Shown piece after piece: positions 37,032-45,005 of a stretch of DNA of 64,000 bases; the stretch's first letter is position 1; the number at the start of each line of letters is the position of its first letter. The translations under genes and the position numbers were made by a program. The DNA lies in the NCBI RefSeq assembly GCF_003991425.1, contig NZ_CP034346.1:2331501-2395500 (forward strand). The letters are read 5' to 3'. Under the pieces are notes generated by a model, which had not been told where the DNA came from, did not search any database, and was given only the letters and a program-made list of their open reading frames with translations. Source of the DNA: Paenibacillus lutimineralis. GTDB taxonomy: Bacteria; Bacillota; Bacilli; Paenibacillales; Paenibacillaceae.

Positions 37032-37078
37032 AAATCTTGAAACACTCACTTTTAAAAATAATTAGGAGGAATTACACA

Positions 37079-37873
37079 ATGAAATCGAAAAGACAGACAA
37101 TATGGCTCGTATCTATGCTCAGCTTGATGGTAATCTTGTCAGCCTATTACTTGTTCACGGAGGATAGCTCGACCAAAGGAAAGAACACCGATGGCCAAGT
37201 AGCAACGATGGATCAGAATGGAGGGTCCTTAAATGGTCTCAACTCCCTGAATAGTCAGGACGACATGGTCATTAATGAAGTAGATGCAGGGAAAACGCAG
37301 GATGATAGTCTGGCTACTGATGACAGTGCTGCAGGGGTGAGCGCTGATGAAGGAACGAAGGGCGGGGCTGCTGATGATAACAAAAAACCGGCTGGGCAAG
37401 ACAAGGACGACAAAGGCAAGCTGCCGGACAAAGCAGGCGATAAATCGACGAAGGACAGCTCGGCCGCGGAAAATACAAGTGATGAAGATGTATTGAAGCA
37501 GCTGGAGTCGCAAGGAGTTTCAGGCTTAGACAATTTGACAGCCTACCAAGCAGAGCGTTCCAATAACAACAATAAGAAGTATGATGAACTGATGAGAGCT
37601 ATGAATGATGAATCCAAGACATTGGAAGAAGCAGCGATGGCTCAAAAAGAATTAAGCGCCCTGGAGGAAAAGGAAGATAGAATTTACGATATTGAGGAGA
37701 AGCTCCAGCAGCAATATTCCAATGCGATTGTTAAAGAGAGTGGGGATAATTACCAAGTGCTGGTTGTCAGCGAGAAGCTCGAAGCCAAGGATGCTGTCAG
37801 TATTATGGACCTGATCATTAAGGAACTAGGCGTATCTCAGGATAAAGTCAGCGTACAATATGTGACCCAATAA
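37079..37873 (+). CDS. spoIIIAH: Stage III sporulation protein SpoIIIAH
   Basis: A 264-residue single-pass protein whose C-terminal ring-building domain (about 160-264, ending LIIKELGVSQDKVSVQYVT) meets forespore SpoIIQ in the intermembrane space. Residues 8-25 (IWLVSMLSLMVILSAYYLF) are the membrane anchor. Between them lies a long Asp/Lys/Gly/Ser-rich linker (about 40-140, for example ADDNKKPAGQDKDDKGKLPD), making it roughly 45 residues longer than Bacillus SpoIIIAH. ATG 37079 with TTAGGAGGA is clear; in-frame sequence upstream is only translated repeat. Terminator at 37966-37998. Confidence 0.93.
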   Translation: MKSKRQTIWLVSMLSLMVILSAYYLFTEDSSTKGKNTDGQVATMDQNGGSLNGLNSLNSQDDMVINEVDAGKTQDDSLATDDSAAGVSADEGTKGGAADDNKKPAGQDKDDKGKLPDKAGDKSTKDSSAAENTSDEDVLKQLESQGVSGLDNLTAYQAERSNNNNKKYDELMRAMNDESKTLEEAAMAQKELSALEEKEDRIYDIEEKLQQQYSNAIVKESGDNYQVLVVSEKLEAKDAVSIMDLIIKELGVSQDKVSVQYVTQ

Positions 37874-37965
37874 GGTGAATTACTCACCGCTGGGAATCGA
37901 CTTGTTAAACCGGCATAATAAATTAAAATGTGTCAAAATAGCTGAAATTACGAGGAATAATCCGG

Positions 37966-37998
37966 AGAGTCCAAGAAAGCTTGGACTCTTTCCATTTT
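37966..37998 (+). terminator. Terminator after the spoIIIA operon
   Basis: AGAGTCCAAG (37966-37975), loop AAAG, CTTGGACTCT, followed by TTCCATTTT; a perfect 10-bp stem with an imperfect T tail. Confidence 0.7.
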
Positions 37999-38007
37999 GA
38001 TTGATTG

Positions 38008-38016
38008 TGATATAAT
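38008..38016 (+). promoter_or_regulatory. Extended -10 promoter candidate for accBC
   Basis: TGATATAAT, a perfect -10 with the TGn extension, 57 bases before the accB start and without a good -35. It falls right after the spoIIIA terminator. Confidence 0.45.
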
Positions 38017-38072
38017 ACATAAAGTTATAATGCTGAATAAGGCCAAGGCTTTGCGAAGCTGAAGGAGTGATC

Positions 38073-38573
38073 ATGAAGATGATGTTTAATTTGGATGAAA
38101 TCAAAGAGTTAATTGAATTGGTGGACAAGACGTCCGTACATGAATTAGAGCTTGAGAATGAGGGCTCCAGACTTTGTATCCGTAAACCAGGCAAGAATGA
38201 AGTGGTGCATGTTCAGCCAGTAGTTGAATCTGCCATGATTCAACCTGCAGGACCTATGTCTATTAGCGCTGCTGCAGGGATTCCAGCTGCTGCTGAGCCT
38301 ACGCCTGCACGTCCAGCCGAACAGGATTCGAACCTACATACCATTGTGTCGCCTATGGTAGGGACGTTCTATCGCGCTTCATCTCCGGATGCCAATTCTT
38401 TTGTTAATATTGGCGACCGGGTTGGAGAGAAGACAGTCGTCTGTATTATCGAAGCGATGAAGCTGATGAACGAGCTCGAAGCCGAAGTTAAAGGACAGAT
38501 CACCGAAGTGTTAGTCGAGAACGGCCAATTGGTGGAATATGGACAGCCTCTCTTTTTGGTGAAGCCTGAGTAA
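38073..38573 (+). CDS. accB: Biotin carboxyl carrier protein of acetyl-CoA carboxylase
   Basis: A 166-residue BCCP. The C-terminal biotinyl domain holds the modification site in CIIEAMKLMNELEAEV, with Lys130 as the biotin carrier, and the start of the domain reads IVSPMVGTFYRASSPDA. An Ala/Pro-rich flexible linker (about 50-85) joins it to an N-terminal helix (MFNLDEIKELIELVDKTSVH). It shuttles carboxybiotin between AccC and the carboxyltransferase in fatty-acid synthesis. ATG 38073 follows GAAGGAGTG; GTG 38067 overlaps that site and is unlikely. Confidence 0.96.
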   Translation: MKMMFNLDEIKELIELVDKTSVHELELENEGSRLCIRKPGKNEVVHVQPVVESAMIQPAGPMSISAAAGIPAAAEPTPARPAEQDSNLHTIVSPMVGTFYRASSPDANSFVNIGDRVGEKTVVCIIEAMKLMNELEAEVKGQITEVLVENGQLVEYGQPLFLVKPE

Positions 38574-38616
38574 TCGTGGCTGTATCATCTAGCTTTTCCA
38601 AGGAGGATGGAAGACT

Positions 38617-39960
38617 GTGAAATTTAACAAAATATTAATTGCTAACCGCGGCGAAATCGCGGTTCGAATTATTCGTGCTTGCCGCGAATTGGGAATCTCA
38701 ACAGTTGCCGTATACTCTGAGGCGGACAAGGATTCTCTGCATGTACGGATGGCGGATGAAGCTTACTGCATCGGGCCTACGGCTTCGAAGGACAGTTATT
38801 TAAATCTAACGAATCTGATGAGTGTTGCAACGCTTACTGAATGCGACGCCATTCACCCAGGCTATGGGTTCCTGGCGGAGAATGCGGATTTCGCTGAGAT
38901 CTGCAGCTCATGCAACTTGTCCTTTATCGGTCCTTCCCCGGAAGCGATCACGAAGATGGGCGATAAATCGGTGGCTAAGCAAACGATGAAGGTAGCTAAC
39001 GTACCGGTTATTCCAGGTTCGGACGGTCTAATCGAGGACGTGGAAGAAGCCGTTATGATCGCTCGCGATATCGGCTATCCAGTCATCATTAAAGCAACCG
39101 CCGGAGGTGGCGGCAAAGGGATTCGCATCGCCGAAGATGAGTCGTCTCTGATCCAACAGATTACGACTGCACAGCAAGAGGCCGAGAAGGCCTTTGGTAA
39201 TTCGGGTGTATACCTTGAGAAATATTTGACTGGCATGAAGCATGTTGAGATACAGATCATGGCCGACAAGCACGGCAATGCTGTGTATCTAGGGGAACGT
39301 GACTGCTCCGTACAGCGTCGTCGCCAGAAGCTGGTTGAGGAGGCACCTTGTCCGGTATTGTCTCCTGAGAAGCGTCAAGAAATGGGAGAGGCTGCAGTAA
39401 GAGCAGCGCTCGCTGTAGACTATTCCGGGGCAGGTACTCTGGAATTTCTGCTCGGTCCAGATGGACAGTTCTATTTCATGGAGATGAATACGCGAATTCA
39501 GGTAGAGCATCCTGTTACGGAAATGATCACTGGCGTCGACTTGATCCAGGAGATGATCTCTGTGGCAGAGGGGGATCCACTCTCTTTCACCCAGGAAGAT
39601 ATCAAATTGAATGGCTGGGCGATGGAATGCCGGATTAATGCCGAGGACCCATCGCGTAATTTCATGCCATCCCCGGGCAAGATCGGCTTCTATCTTCCGC
39701 CGGGTGGTCCTGGAGTACGGGTTGATAGTGCTGCTTATCCCGGCTATATGATCTCACCGCATTATGACTCCATGATCGCCAAGCTGATCGTCTGGGCTCC
39801 TACTCGTGAGGAAGCCATTGCCAAGATGAAGCGGGCGCTGTCTGAGTTTGTGATCGAAGGAATTCATACGACGATTCCATTTCATCAGAAGCTTTTGGAG
39901 CATCCGGTCTTTATTCGTGGTGACTTCGATATCAAATTTCTTGAAGAACACGAGGTTTAA
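38617..39960 (+). CDS. accC: Biotin carboxylase of acetyl-CoA carboxylase
   Basis: A 447-residue ATP-grasp enzyme that carboxylates biotin on AccB. Recognisable are the start [41 protein letters not shown], the Gly-rich ATP loop [51 protein letters not shown] and the C-terminal [14 protein letters not shown]. All are intact and length is standard. It starts at GTG 38617 after AAGGAGGATGG, 43 bases after accB, as one operon. Confidence 0.97.
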   Translation: MKFNKILIANRGEIAVRIIRACRELGISTVAVYSEADKDSLHVRMADEAYCIGPTASKDSYLNLTNLMSVATLTECDAIHPGYGFLAENADFAEICSSCNLSFIGPSPEAITKMGDKSVAKQTMKVANVPVIPGSDGLIEDVEEAVMIARDIGYPVIIKATAGGGGKGIRIAEDESSLIQQITTAQQEAEKAFGNSGVYLEKYLTGMKHVEIQIMADKHGNAVYLGERDCSVQRRRQKLVEEAPCPVLSPEKRQEMGEAAVRAALAVDYSGAGTLEFLLGPDGQFYFMEMNTRIQVEHPVTEMITGVDLIQEMISVAEGDPLSFTQEDIKLNGWAMECRINAEDPSRNFMPSPGKIGFYLPPGGPGVRVDSAAYPGYMISPHYDSMIAKLIVWAPTREEAIAKMKRALSEFVIEGIHTTIPFHQKLLEHPVFIRGDFDIKFLEEHEV

Positions 39961-40076
39961 GGTTGGGACGGCTAGTTTGTCATAATGTGCTTGAAATGAT
40001 ATAGTATGTATAATAAGTGCGCGGTTTCTAAGACTTGGAACATAGCGTAAGACTTATTGAGAGGTGGATGAATAGA

Positions 40077-40484
40077 ATGAGTGCATTGCCTACGGAGTTC
40101 GAACGGACTGAGATTGGCGAGATTCAGATTGCACCAGAGGTCCTTGAAGTTATTGCGGGACTTGCTACAGTAGAAGTAAAGGGCGTTGCCGGTATGAGCG
40201 GTGGATTCGCTGGAGGCATTGCTGAATTACTTGGCAAGAAGAATTTATCCAAAGGTGTTAAGGTGGAAGTTGGCCAGCGTGAAGCGGCCGTTGACGTATC
40301 CGTGATTGTGGAATATGGCAACCGCCTACCTGAGGTGGCTACCGAAATTCAACGCAATGTGAAGCGTTCGATCGAGACAATGACTGGTCTAACCGTGATC
40401 GAAGTGAACGTACAGATTCACGACGTTATTTTCAAGGCTCCTGAGAAGATTGAAGAAGTGGAACCTAGTCATAGGGTGAAATAA
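40077..40484 (+). CDS. yqhY: Asp23/Gls24 family envelope stress protein (YqhY-like)
   Basis: A 135-residue cytoplasmic protein of the DUF322/Asp23 family, with GEIQIAPEVLEVIAGLATVEVKGVAGMSGGF and VIVEYGNRLPEVATEIQRNVKRSIETMTGL as the family core. ATG 40077 has GAGAGGTGG nine bases upstream; ATG 40068 is too close to it. In Bacillus yqhY follows accC and has been linked to acetyl-CoA carboxylase homeostasis. Here the next genes encode a membrane-anchor homologue and a DUF2273 protein, so the Asp23-AmaP complex may be complete. A hairpin at 40496-40525 lies between. Confidence 0.9.
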   Translation: MSALPTEFERTEIGEIQIAPEVLEVIAGLATVEVKGVAGMSGGFAGGIAELLGKKNLSKGVKVEVGQREAAVDVSVIVEYGNRLPEVATEIQRNVKRSIETMTGLTVIEVNVQIHDVIFKAPEKIEEVEPSHRVK

Positions 40485-40495
40485 TATGAAGTAAC

Positions 40496-40525
40496 AAACC
40501 CCCGACCGTATGCGTCAGGGGTTTA
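40496..40525 (+). terminator. Hairpin after the Asp23-like gene
   Basis: AAACCCC pairs with GGGGTTT around CGACCGTATGCGTCA (whose GA and TC also pair), followed after six bases by ATTTTT. Possibly a partial terminator, since amaP lies 100 bases downstream. Confidence 0.55.
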
Positions 40526-40621
40526 CTATAATTTTTGTGTAAGAGAGAGCTCATGGAGTAGGCTTTATGACTCTCTCTATAAACATTAGTACTACCACCC
40601 GTGAAGGAGGCTATTCCTGTC

Positions 40622-41161
40622 GTGGCCAAAATTTTGGACAGAATCTTACTACTCATATACAGTTTATGTGTTGGAGTATTATCTATTCTAGCTATTCTAC
40701 TAATGACGGGCTCGTACACGCTAACGCTTAATAAAGAGCAGGGGCACACCCTGTTGATCTCATCTATTGTAGCGGCTTCCGTGCTTATCTTGCTTAGCAT
40801 CCGTTTCTTCTACATCTCCGTCCGCCGCGAGCGTCATACGCAGTCATCGATCGACCAACGCACGGAATATGGCGATATCCAGATCTCCGTCGATACGATC
40901 GAGAACTTGTCCTACAAGGCGGCATCCCGAGTTCGCGGGGTGAAAGAGGTTAAGACGAGAATTAAGATTACTGAATCGGGTCTGGAGATCATGATTCGGG
41001 CTGTCGTTGACGGCGAATCATCGATTCCTGAAATGACCGAGGAAGTACAGAAGCAAGTCCACGATCACGTGGAGGAGATCACGGGTATTCCGGTAGCCTA
41101 TGTTTCAGTATATATAGCTAACCTCGTCCATTCGCCTGTTATTAAAAGTCGGGTTGAATAG
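40622..41161 (+). CDS. amaP: AmaP-like membrane anchor for Asp23 protein
   Basis: A 179-residue protein with two N-terminal transmembrane segments (ILLLIYSLCVGVLSILAIL and LLISSIVAASVLILLSIRFF) and a C-terminal domain resembling the Asp23 fold (GDIQISVDTIENLSYKAASRVRGVKEV, MTEEVQKQVHDHVEEITGI). This is the architecture of the alkaline shock response membrane anchor AmaP. GTG 40622 is chosen; GAAGGAGG lies 11 bases upstream. It should tether the YqhY-like protein to the membrane. The DUF2273 gene follows after 11 bases. Confidence 0.87.
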   Translation: MAKILDRILLLIYSLCVGVLSILAILLMTGSYTLTLNKEQGHTLLISSIVAASVLILLSIRFFYISVRRERHTQSSIDQRTEYGDIQISVDTIENLSYKAASRVRGVKEVKTRIKITESGLEIMIRAVVDGESSIPEMTEEVQKQVHDHVEEITGIPVAYVSVYIANLVHSPVIKSRVE

Positions 41162-41172
41162 GAGGAGTGGCT

Positions 41173-41406
41173 GTGTTCTGGAAGCAATTATGGGAGAGTC
41201 ATAAAGGAAGACTGCTAGGTGTAGCTTCGGCTATATTCCTGTGCCCGATCTATCTGTTTTTCGGATTTTGGAATATGATGTTCTGTGGCCTCCTGCTGTT
41301 TGTAGGTTATACGGTAGGTAAGAACAGAGATCTGGATCAAGGTCCGCTCGTTCCGTGGAAAGAGCTAAGAGAATGGCTGGCTACGCGCTGGCGCCCTTTT
41401 AAATGA
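41173..41406 (+). CDS. DUF2273 small membrane protein
   Basis: A 77-residue protein with one or two hydrophobic stretches (GVASAIFLCPIYLFFGFWNM, MFCGLLLFVGYTVG) and a DLDQGPLVPWKELREWL tail. DUF2273 proteins accompany Asp23/AmaP genes in staphylococci and other Firmicutes, and form part of the same membrane complex (family knowledge). GTG 41173 follows GGAGGAG by five to six bases; GTG 41167 overlaps it. A very long terminator hairpin follows. Confidence 0.83.
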   Translation: MFWKQLWESHKGRLLGVASAIFLCPIYLFFGFWNMMFCGLLLFVGYTVGKNRDLDQGPLVPWKELREWLATRWRPFK

Positions 41407-41408
41407 TT

Positions 41409-41483
41409 CCTGTGATATGTTTTCTCCGGAAAAGAGTTTGGTTTGTCATTTTTGTGGAGAAAACATGTTACAGGTTTTTTTTG
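41409..41483 (+). terminator. Long hairpin terminator after the Asp23/AmaP/DUF2273 trio
   Basis: CCTGT..ATGTTTTCTCC (from 41409) pairs with GGAGAAAACAT..ACAGG (to 41474), followed by eight T. The loop is about 28 nt; the stem is unusually long. Confidence 0.88.
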
Positions 41484-41616
41484 TTTGAATGCGAGGATTA
41501 TAAGAAATATAATGAGAATCGGTCGTATTTTAGTTCATAATAAATATATGGATATGTAGCGATATGAGGCTGGACGGCTTTAGAATAGGCCGGGCCATTA
41601 ATCAAGGAGGAAATAC

Positions 41617-42069
41617 ATGAAACGGCGGTTAGCAAGAGAAATAGCAGTACAAAGTCTGTATCATATGGAAATGAATGAGGTTGAGGCTCTGGAAGCGGTG
41701 CGTATGTTGATCGCTGAGGCTACCGGAGAGAACGAAAGTGAAGTTGAAATTAAGAATGTTGATCAAGCTGAAGAATTCGTACTGGAGCTGGTGAATGGTA
41801 CGTGGAGCCGCAAAGAAGAAATCGACCGCGTTCTGTCGGACTATTTGAAGGGCTGGCAAATCAGTCGTCTGTCGAAGGTAGACCGTCAAGTGCTCCGTCT
41901 TGCTGTCTATGAGATGGTGTATCGCGATGATGTGCCGGGCAAAGTAGCTGTGAATGAAGCGATTGAGGTAGCCAAGCATTTTGGCACCGGCGAATCCGGC
42001 AAGTTTGTTAATGGCGTGCTCGGTAAGATGGTCCATGAAATCGATCAGGTCAAAGAGAAGTTGTCGTAA
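41617..42069 (+). CDS. nusB: Transcription antitermination factor NusB
   Basis: A 150-residue all-helical RNA-binding protein that assembles with NusE on boxA RNA to support rRNA antitermination. It begins MKRRLAREIAVQSLYHMEMN, with the Arg-rich boxA-binding start, and contains LSKVDRQVLRLAVYEMVYRDDVPGKVAVNEAIEVAKHFGTGESGKFVNGVLGK, the conserved C-terminal block. ATG 41617 follows AAGGAGGAAATAC. folD follows after 73 bases holding a solo quarter-unit of the hairpin repeat (42087). Confidence 0.96.
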   Translation: MKRRLAREIAVQSLYHMEMNEVEALEAVRMLIAEATGENESEVEIKNVDQAEEFVLELVNGTWSRKEEIDRVLSDYLKGWQISRLSKVDRQVLRLAVYEMVYRDDVPGKVAVNEAIEVAKHFGTGESGKFVNGVLGKMVHEIDQVKEKLS

Positions 42070-42086
42070 TTAGATCGTTTTAATTC

Positions 42087-42112
42087 TAACGAAACACTAC
42101 GTTTTATTTGGA
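42087..42112 (+). repeat. Solo unit of the TAACGAAAC hairpin repeat
   Basis: TAACGAAACACTACGTTTTATTTGG resembles a single arm of the four-hairpin elements (TAACGAAAC, about seven bases, CGTTATTTG) in the nusB-folD gap. No partner arm is present. Confidence 0.55.
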
Positions 42113-42142
42113 CAACCTTTAATGGGAAAAGGAGATAGATGG

Positions 42143-43000
42143 ATGACAGCACCTATTATTAGCGGTAAACAAGTGTCAGAGGAAATTCGCGCGGGTTTGC
42201 GTGCGGAGGTAGAGGCTCTAGTGAAGCAAGGATTGACGCCAGGCCTGGCCGTAATTCTTGTTGGTGAAGATCCGGCATCACAAGTATATGTCCGCAATAA
42301 AGAAAAAGCGTGCCATGATCTGGGCTATTACTCTGAGGTTCATCGCCTAGCTGCTTCTACTTCCCAGGAAGAGCTGTTAGCGCTCGTGGATAAATTGAAC
42401 CGGCAAGCGAATATTCACGGGATTCTCGTGCAGCTGCCGCTGCCGCGGCACATCGATGAGAAGTCAGTGATCGATGCGATTGCTGTGGAGAAGGATGTAG
42501 ATGGCTTCCACCCAGTCAATGTGGGCAATCTCGTCATCGGCGACGATAGTCTGCTTCCTTGCACGCCTGCTGGCGTCATCGAACTGATCAAGCGCACAGG
42601 CATCGAGATGTCAGGTAAGCATGCGGTTGTAATTGGACGCAGCAATATTGTCGGTAAACCGGTATCCTTACTGCTGCAGCGCGAGAATGCCACTGTGACG
42701 ATGTGTCATTCACGCACCGCGAATATGAAGGAACTGACGAAACAGGCTGATATCCTCGTCGTAGCGATCGGCAAAGCAAATTTTGTGGATGCCTCTTATG
42801 TTAAACCAGGTGCTGTTGTGATTGACGTAGGCATGAATCGCCTCGATAACGGTAAGCTGGCTGGAGATGTTGATTTCGAGAGCGTAAAGGGAGTTTCCGG
42901 TCCAATTACTCCGGTTCCTGGTGGAGTTGGACCGATGACGATCACGATGTTGATGAACAATACACTCATTGCCGCTAAGCGGTTAGGCGGTTTGGCTTAA
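42143..43000 (+). CDS. folD: Bifunctional methylenetetrahydrofolate dehydrogenase/cyclohydrolase
   Basis: A 285-residue cytoplasmic enzyme interconverting 5,10-methylene-, methenyl- and 10-formyl-tetrahydrofolate. Motifs include [25 protein letters not shown] with the catalytic Lys, [14 protein letters not shown], the NADP-binding [18 protein letters not shown] and the end [25 protein letters not shown] 42143 has AAAGGAG nine bases upstream; an in-frame ATG 42122 precedes that site. It lies in the usual nusB-folD-xseA order. Confidence 0.97.
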   Translation: MTAPIISGKQVSEEIRAGLRAEVEALVKQGLTPGLAVILVGEDPASQVYVRNKEKACHDLGYYSEVHRLAASTSQEELLALVDKLNRQANIHGILVQLPLPRHIDEKSVIDAIAVEKDVDGFHPVNVGNLVIGDDSLLPCTPAGVIELIKRTGIEMSGKHAVVIGRSNIVGKPVSLLLQRENATVTMCHSRTANMKELTKQADILVVAIGKANFVDASYVKPGAVVIDVGMNRLDNGKLAGDVDFESVKGVSGPITPVPGGVGPMTITMLMNNTLIAAKRLGGLA

Positions 43001-43006
43001 TGGCGA

Positions 43007-43058
43007 CATGGAGTGCCGCTATAGAGTACCACCATGGAGTGCCGTCATAGAGTGGCAC
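43007..43058 (+). repeat. Two-copy 26-bp tandem repeat
   Basis: CATGGAGTGCCG, two bases, ATAGAGT, two bases, CAC occurs at 43007-43032 and 43033-43058, followed by a broken third start (CAAGGTGTGC). It lies just after the folD stop. Confidence 0.65.
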
Positions 43059-43078
43059 CAAGGTGTGCAGTCAATTTC

Positions 43079-43262
43079 TAACGAAACTACAGAGCGTTAT
43101 TTCATCATAAACAACAGCAAATGTAATTTAACGAAACACCATATCGTTATTCGCCAGAAATCTGGGCTTAAGACCGCAAATTTGCTCAAATAGCGATACT
43201 TAAGTTTCGTTAAAATTTTGAGGAGTGTTTTTGGGCTCAAATAGTGATACCACGTTTCGTTA
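43079..43262. repeat. Four-hairpin quasi-palindromic repeat, copy B
   Basis: TAACGAAAC begins at 43079 and 43129; the inverted GTTTCGTTA ends at 43212 and 43262. Each arm is a 21-22-nt hairpin closed by TAACG (or TAGCG, TAGTG) and CGTTA; hairpin starts are 43079, 43129, 43191 and 43242. The centre (CTGGGCTTAAGACCGC..) resembles that of copy C. It fills most of the 393-bp gap between folD and xseA; the rest holds the 26-bp repeat and a fragment of the MITE-like family at 43318-43335. Confidence 0.8.
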
Positions 43263-43317
43263 GGGTTCGCTTTAAGTGACTGGACAGTATCCAGGCGTAT
43301 TTTCCAAGAATGATTCG

Positions 43318-43335
43318 ATTGGATAAAGCTAGGGA
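43318..43335 (+). repeat. Fragment of the MITE-like repeat
   Basis: GATTGGATAAAGCTAGGG matches the GGTTGGATAAAGCTAGGG block of copy E6. No ends are present. Confidence 0.5.
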
Positions 43336-43393
43336 ATAAAAATAGTATCTTTTATATATTGGCTTATGGGATGGCTGGAAAGGGGGAGGCCCC

Positions 43394-44761
43394 ATGGAGC
43401 AGCGTATTTTATCGATTAAGGAATTGAATCGTTATATTCGTATGAAGCTGGAATCGGACTCCTTGCTGCAGGACGTGTGGATTCGCGGGGAAATATCGAA
43501 TTTCACCCATCATTCCAGCGGACATATGTATTTTACTCTGAAGGATAAAGACAGTCGGATTAAGACGATTATGTTCGCTTCCCATAATCAGCGTTTGCCG
43601 TTTATTCCGAAGGAGGGCGCGCGTGTGATCGCCCGCGGCAACGTCTCCGTCTATGAACGGGATGGGCAGTATCAGTTCTATGCGACACTTATGCAGCCTG
43701 ATGGAATCGGCAGTCTGTATCTGGCTTTTGAACAGCTGAAAGGCAAGCTTGCGGCGGAAGGACTGTTCGCACCGGAACGCAAACGACCGATTCCGCGCTA
43801 TCCGCGTGTAATCGGCGTCATTACCTCCCCGACGGGAGCAGCGGTGCGGGATATTATAACGACGCTGGCACGCCGTTATCCGCAGGCAACGGTTGTGTTG
43901 TACCCGGTGCTTGTGCAGGGCAAGGCGGCGGCGCCTTCCATTGTGAAAGCGATACGCACGCTGAACCAGATGGGAGAGGCCGACGTATTGATCGTCGGCA
44001 GGGGCGGCGGCTCGCTTGAGGAGCTGTGGGCGTTCAACGAAGAGCAGGTCGCGCGGGCGATCTATCAGTCAGAAATCCCGGTCATATCGGCCGTAGGCCA
44101 TGAGACGGATTTCACGATCGCCGACTTCGTCTGCGACCTGCGAGCGGCTACGCCCACCGCGGCGGCAGAGCTCGCCGTGCCGCACCAGGCCGAGCTGAAG
44201 GCCCAGCTCGGCCAATGCGAGCGCGTGCTGCAGCGCAGCCTGCAGCACCAGCTGGCCCAGGCGCGCGAGAGCTTGCGCCGCCTGGCCAATTCGCCGGCGC
44301 TGCTGCAGCCGCGCCGCAGTCTGTTCCAGCACGCGGAGCGGCTGGACATGTTGACGACGCGCCTCAAGGGGCGCGCGTCGGCCCGCAGGGAGCTGGCGGT
44401 CAGCTCGCATGACCGCCTGAGCGCACGCCTCCTGCGGTATCACCCGCAGGAGACCCTGCTCTATACGAAGCGCAGGCAGAGCGAGATGGAGCGGCAGCTT
44501 ACGCAGGCGATGACAGGAATGCTCAAGGAGAATTCGCAGCGACTGCATTCCAGCATACGTCAGCTGGATGCCCTTAGCCCACTTAAGGTAATGGCCCGGG
44601 GCTACAGCCTCGTGTATGATGAACAGCATAAATCGTTAATCAAATCATTGAATGATGTTGAACCAGGAGATATGGTCAAGGTCAAAGTTACGGATGGCGA
44701 GTTGGATTGTCAGGTTTGGGGCATGAGACGGGAAGGAGATGAGAACAATCATGGCAGATAA
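43394..44761 (+). CDS. xseA: Exodeoxyribonuclease VII large subunit
   Basis: A 455-residue catalytic subunit of exonuclease VII, which degrades single-stranded DNA from both ends. The N-terminal OB-fold (VWIRGEISNFTHHSSGHMYF) is followed by the catalytic block (RVIGVITSPTGAAVRDIITTLARR, VLIVGRGGGSLEELWAFNEEQVARAI, VISAVGHETDFTIADFVCDLRAATPTAAAE) and a coiled coil binding XseB. Start ATG 43394 follows GGGGGAGG. Oddly, the coiled-coil coding stretch (about 44110-44450) is far richer in G+C than the rest of the gene and its neighbours. Confidence 0.96.
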   Translation: MEQRILSIKELNRYIRMKLESDSLLQDVWIRGEISNFTHHSSGHMYFTLKDKDSRIKTIMFASHNQRLPFIPKEGARVIARGNVSVYERDGQYQFYATLMQPDGIGSLYLAFEQLKGKLAAEGLFAPERKRPIPRYPRVIGVITSPTGAAVRDIITTLARRYPQATVVLYPVLVQGKAAAPSIVKAIRTLNQMGEADVLIVGRGGGSLEELWAFNEEQVARAIYQSEIPVISAVGHETDFTIADFVCDLRAATPTAAAELAVPHQAELKAQLGQCERVLQRSLQHQLAQARESLRRLANSPALLQPRRSLFQHAERLDMLTTRLKGRASARRELAVSSHDRLSARLLRYHPQETLLYTKRRQSEMERQLTQAMTGMLKENSQRLHSSIRQLDALSPLKVMARGYSLVYDEQHKSLIKSLNDVEPGDMVKVKVTDGELDCQVWGMRREGDENNHGR

Positions 44762-45005
44762 ACAGGAGATGAGCTTCGAGGAAGCGATGAATCAATTAGA
44801 GACGATCGTGAATCAACTGGAGCATGGCGATGTTCCACTGGAGAAAGCGATCGATCTGTTCCAGCAAGGGATGCAGCTCTCGCAGCTGTGTGGACAGAAA
44901 CTGGCACAGGTAGAGCGCAAGATCGAGATGATTGTGGAGGAGGACGGCGAGATTCGAAAGCAGCCGTTCATTCCACAGACAGAGGAGAGCGAGACGCTTG
45001 GGTAA
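44751..45005 (+). CDS. xseB: Exodeoxyribonuclease VII small subunit
   Basis: An 84-residue helical-hairpin protein that coats the XseA coiled coil. It has the family core MSFEEAMNQLETIVNQLEHGDVPLEKAIDLFQQGMQLSQLC. ATG 44751 lies 11 bases inside the end of xseA with GAAGGAGATG upstream, so translation is coupled. Its own 3' end overlaps the predicted TTG start of ispA by eight bases. Confidence 0.95.
   Translation: MADKQEMSFEEAMNQLETIVNQLEHGDVPLEKAIDLFQQGMQLSQLCGQKLAQVERKIEMIVEEDGEIRKQPFIPQTEESETLG

Noticed and set aside
36935..37078. Extended N-terminus for SpoIIIAH starting at 36935.
   Set aside because: It would translate the inverted repeat E7; ATG 37079 has a clear AGGAGG site and gives the normal membrane-anchor start.
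43008..43193. Short + strand frame after folD.
   Set aside because: It runs through the 26-bp repeat and hairpin array B and has no ribosome-binding site.
44065..44629. Long minus-strand open frames opposite xseA.
   Set aside because: They are by-products of the GC-rich patch; no ribosome-binding site or recognisable product.
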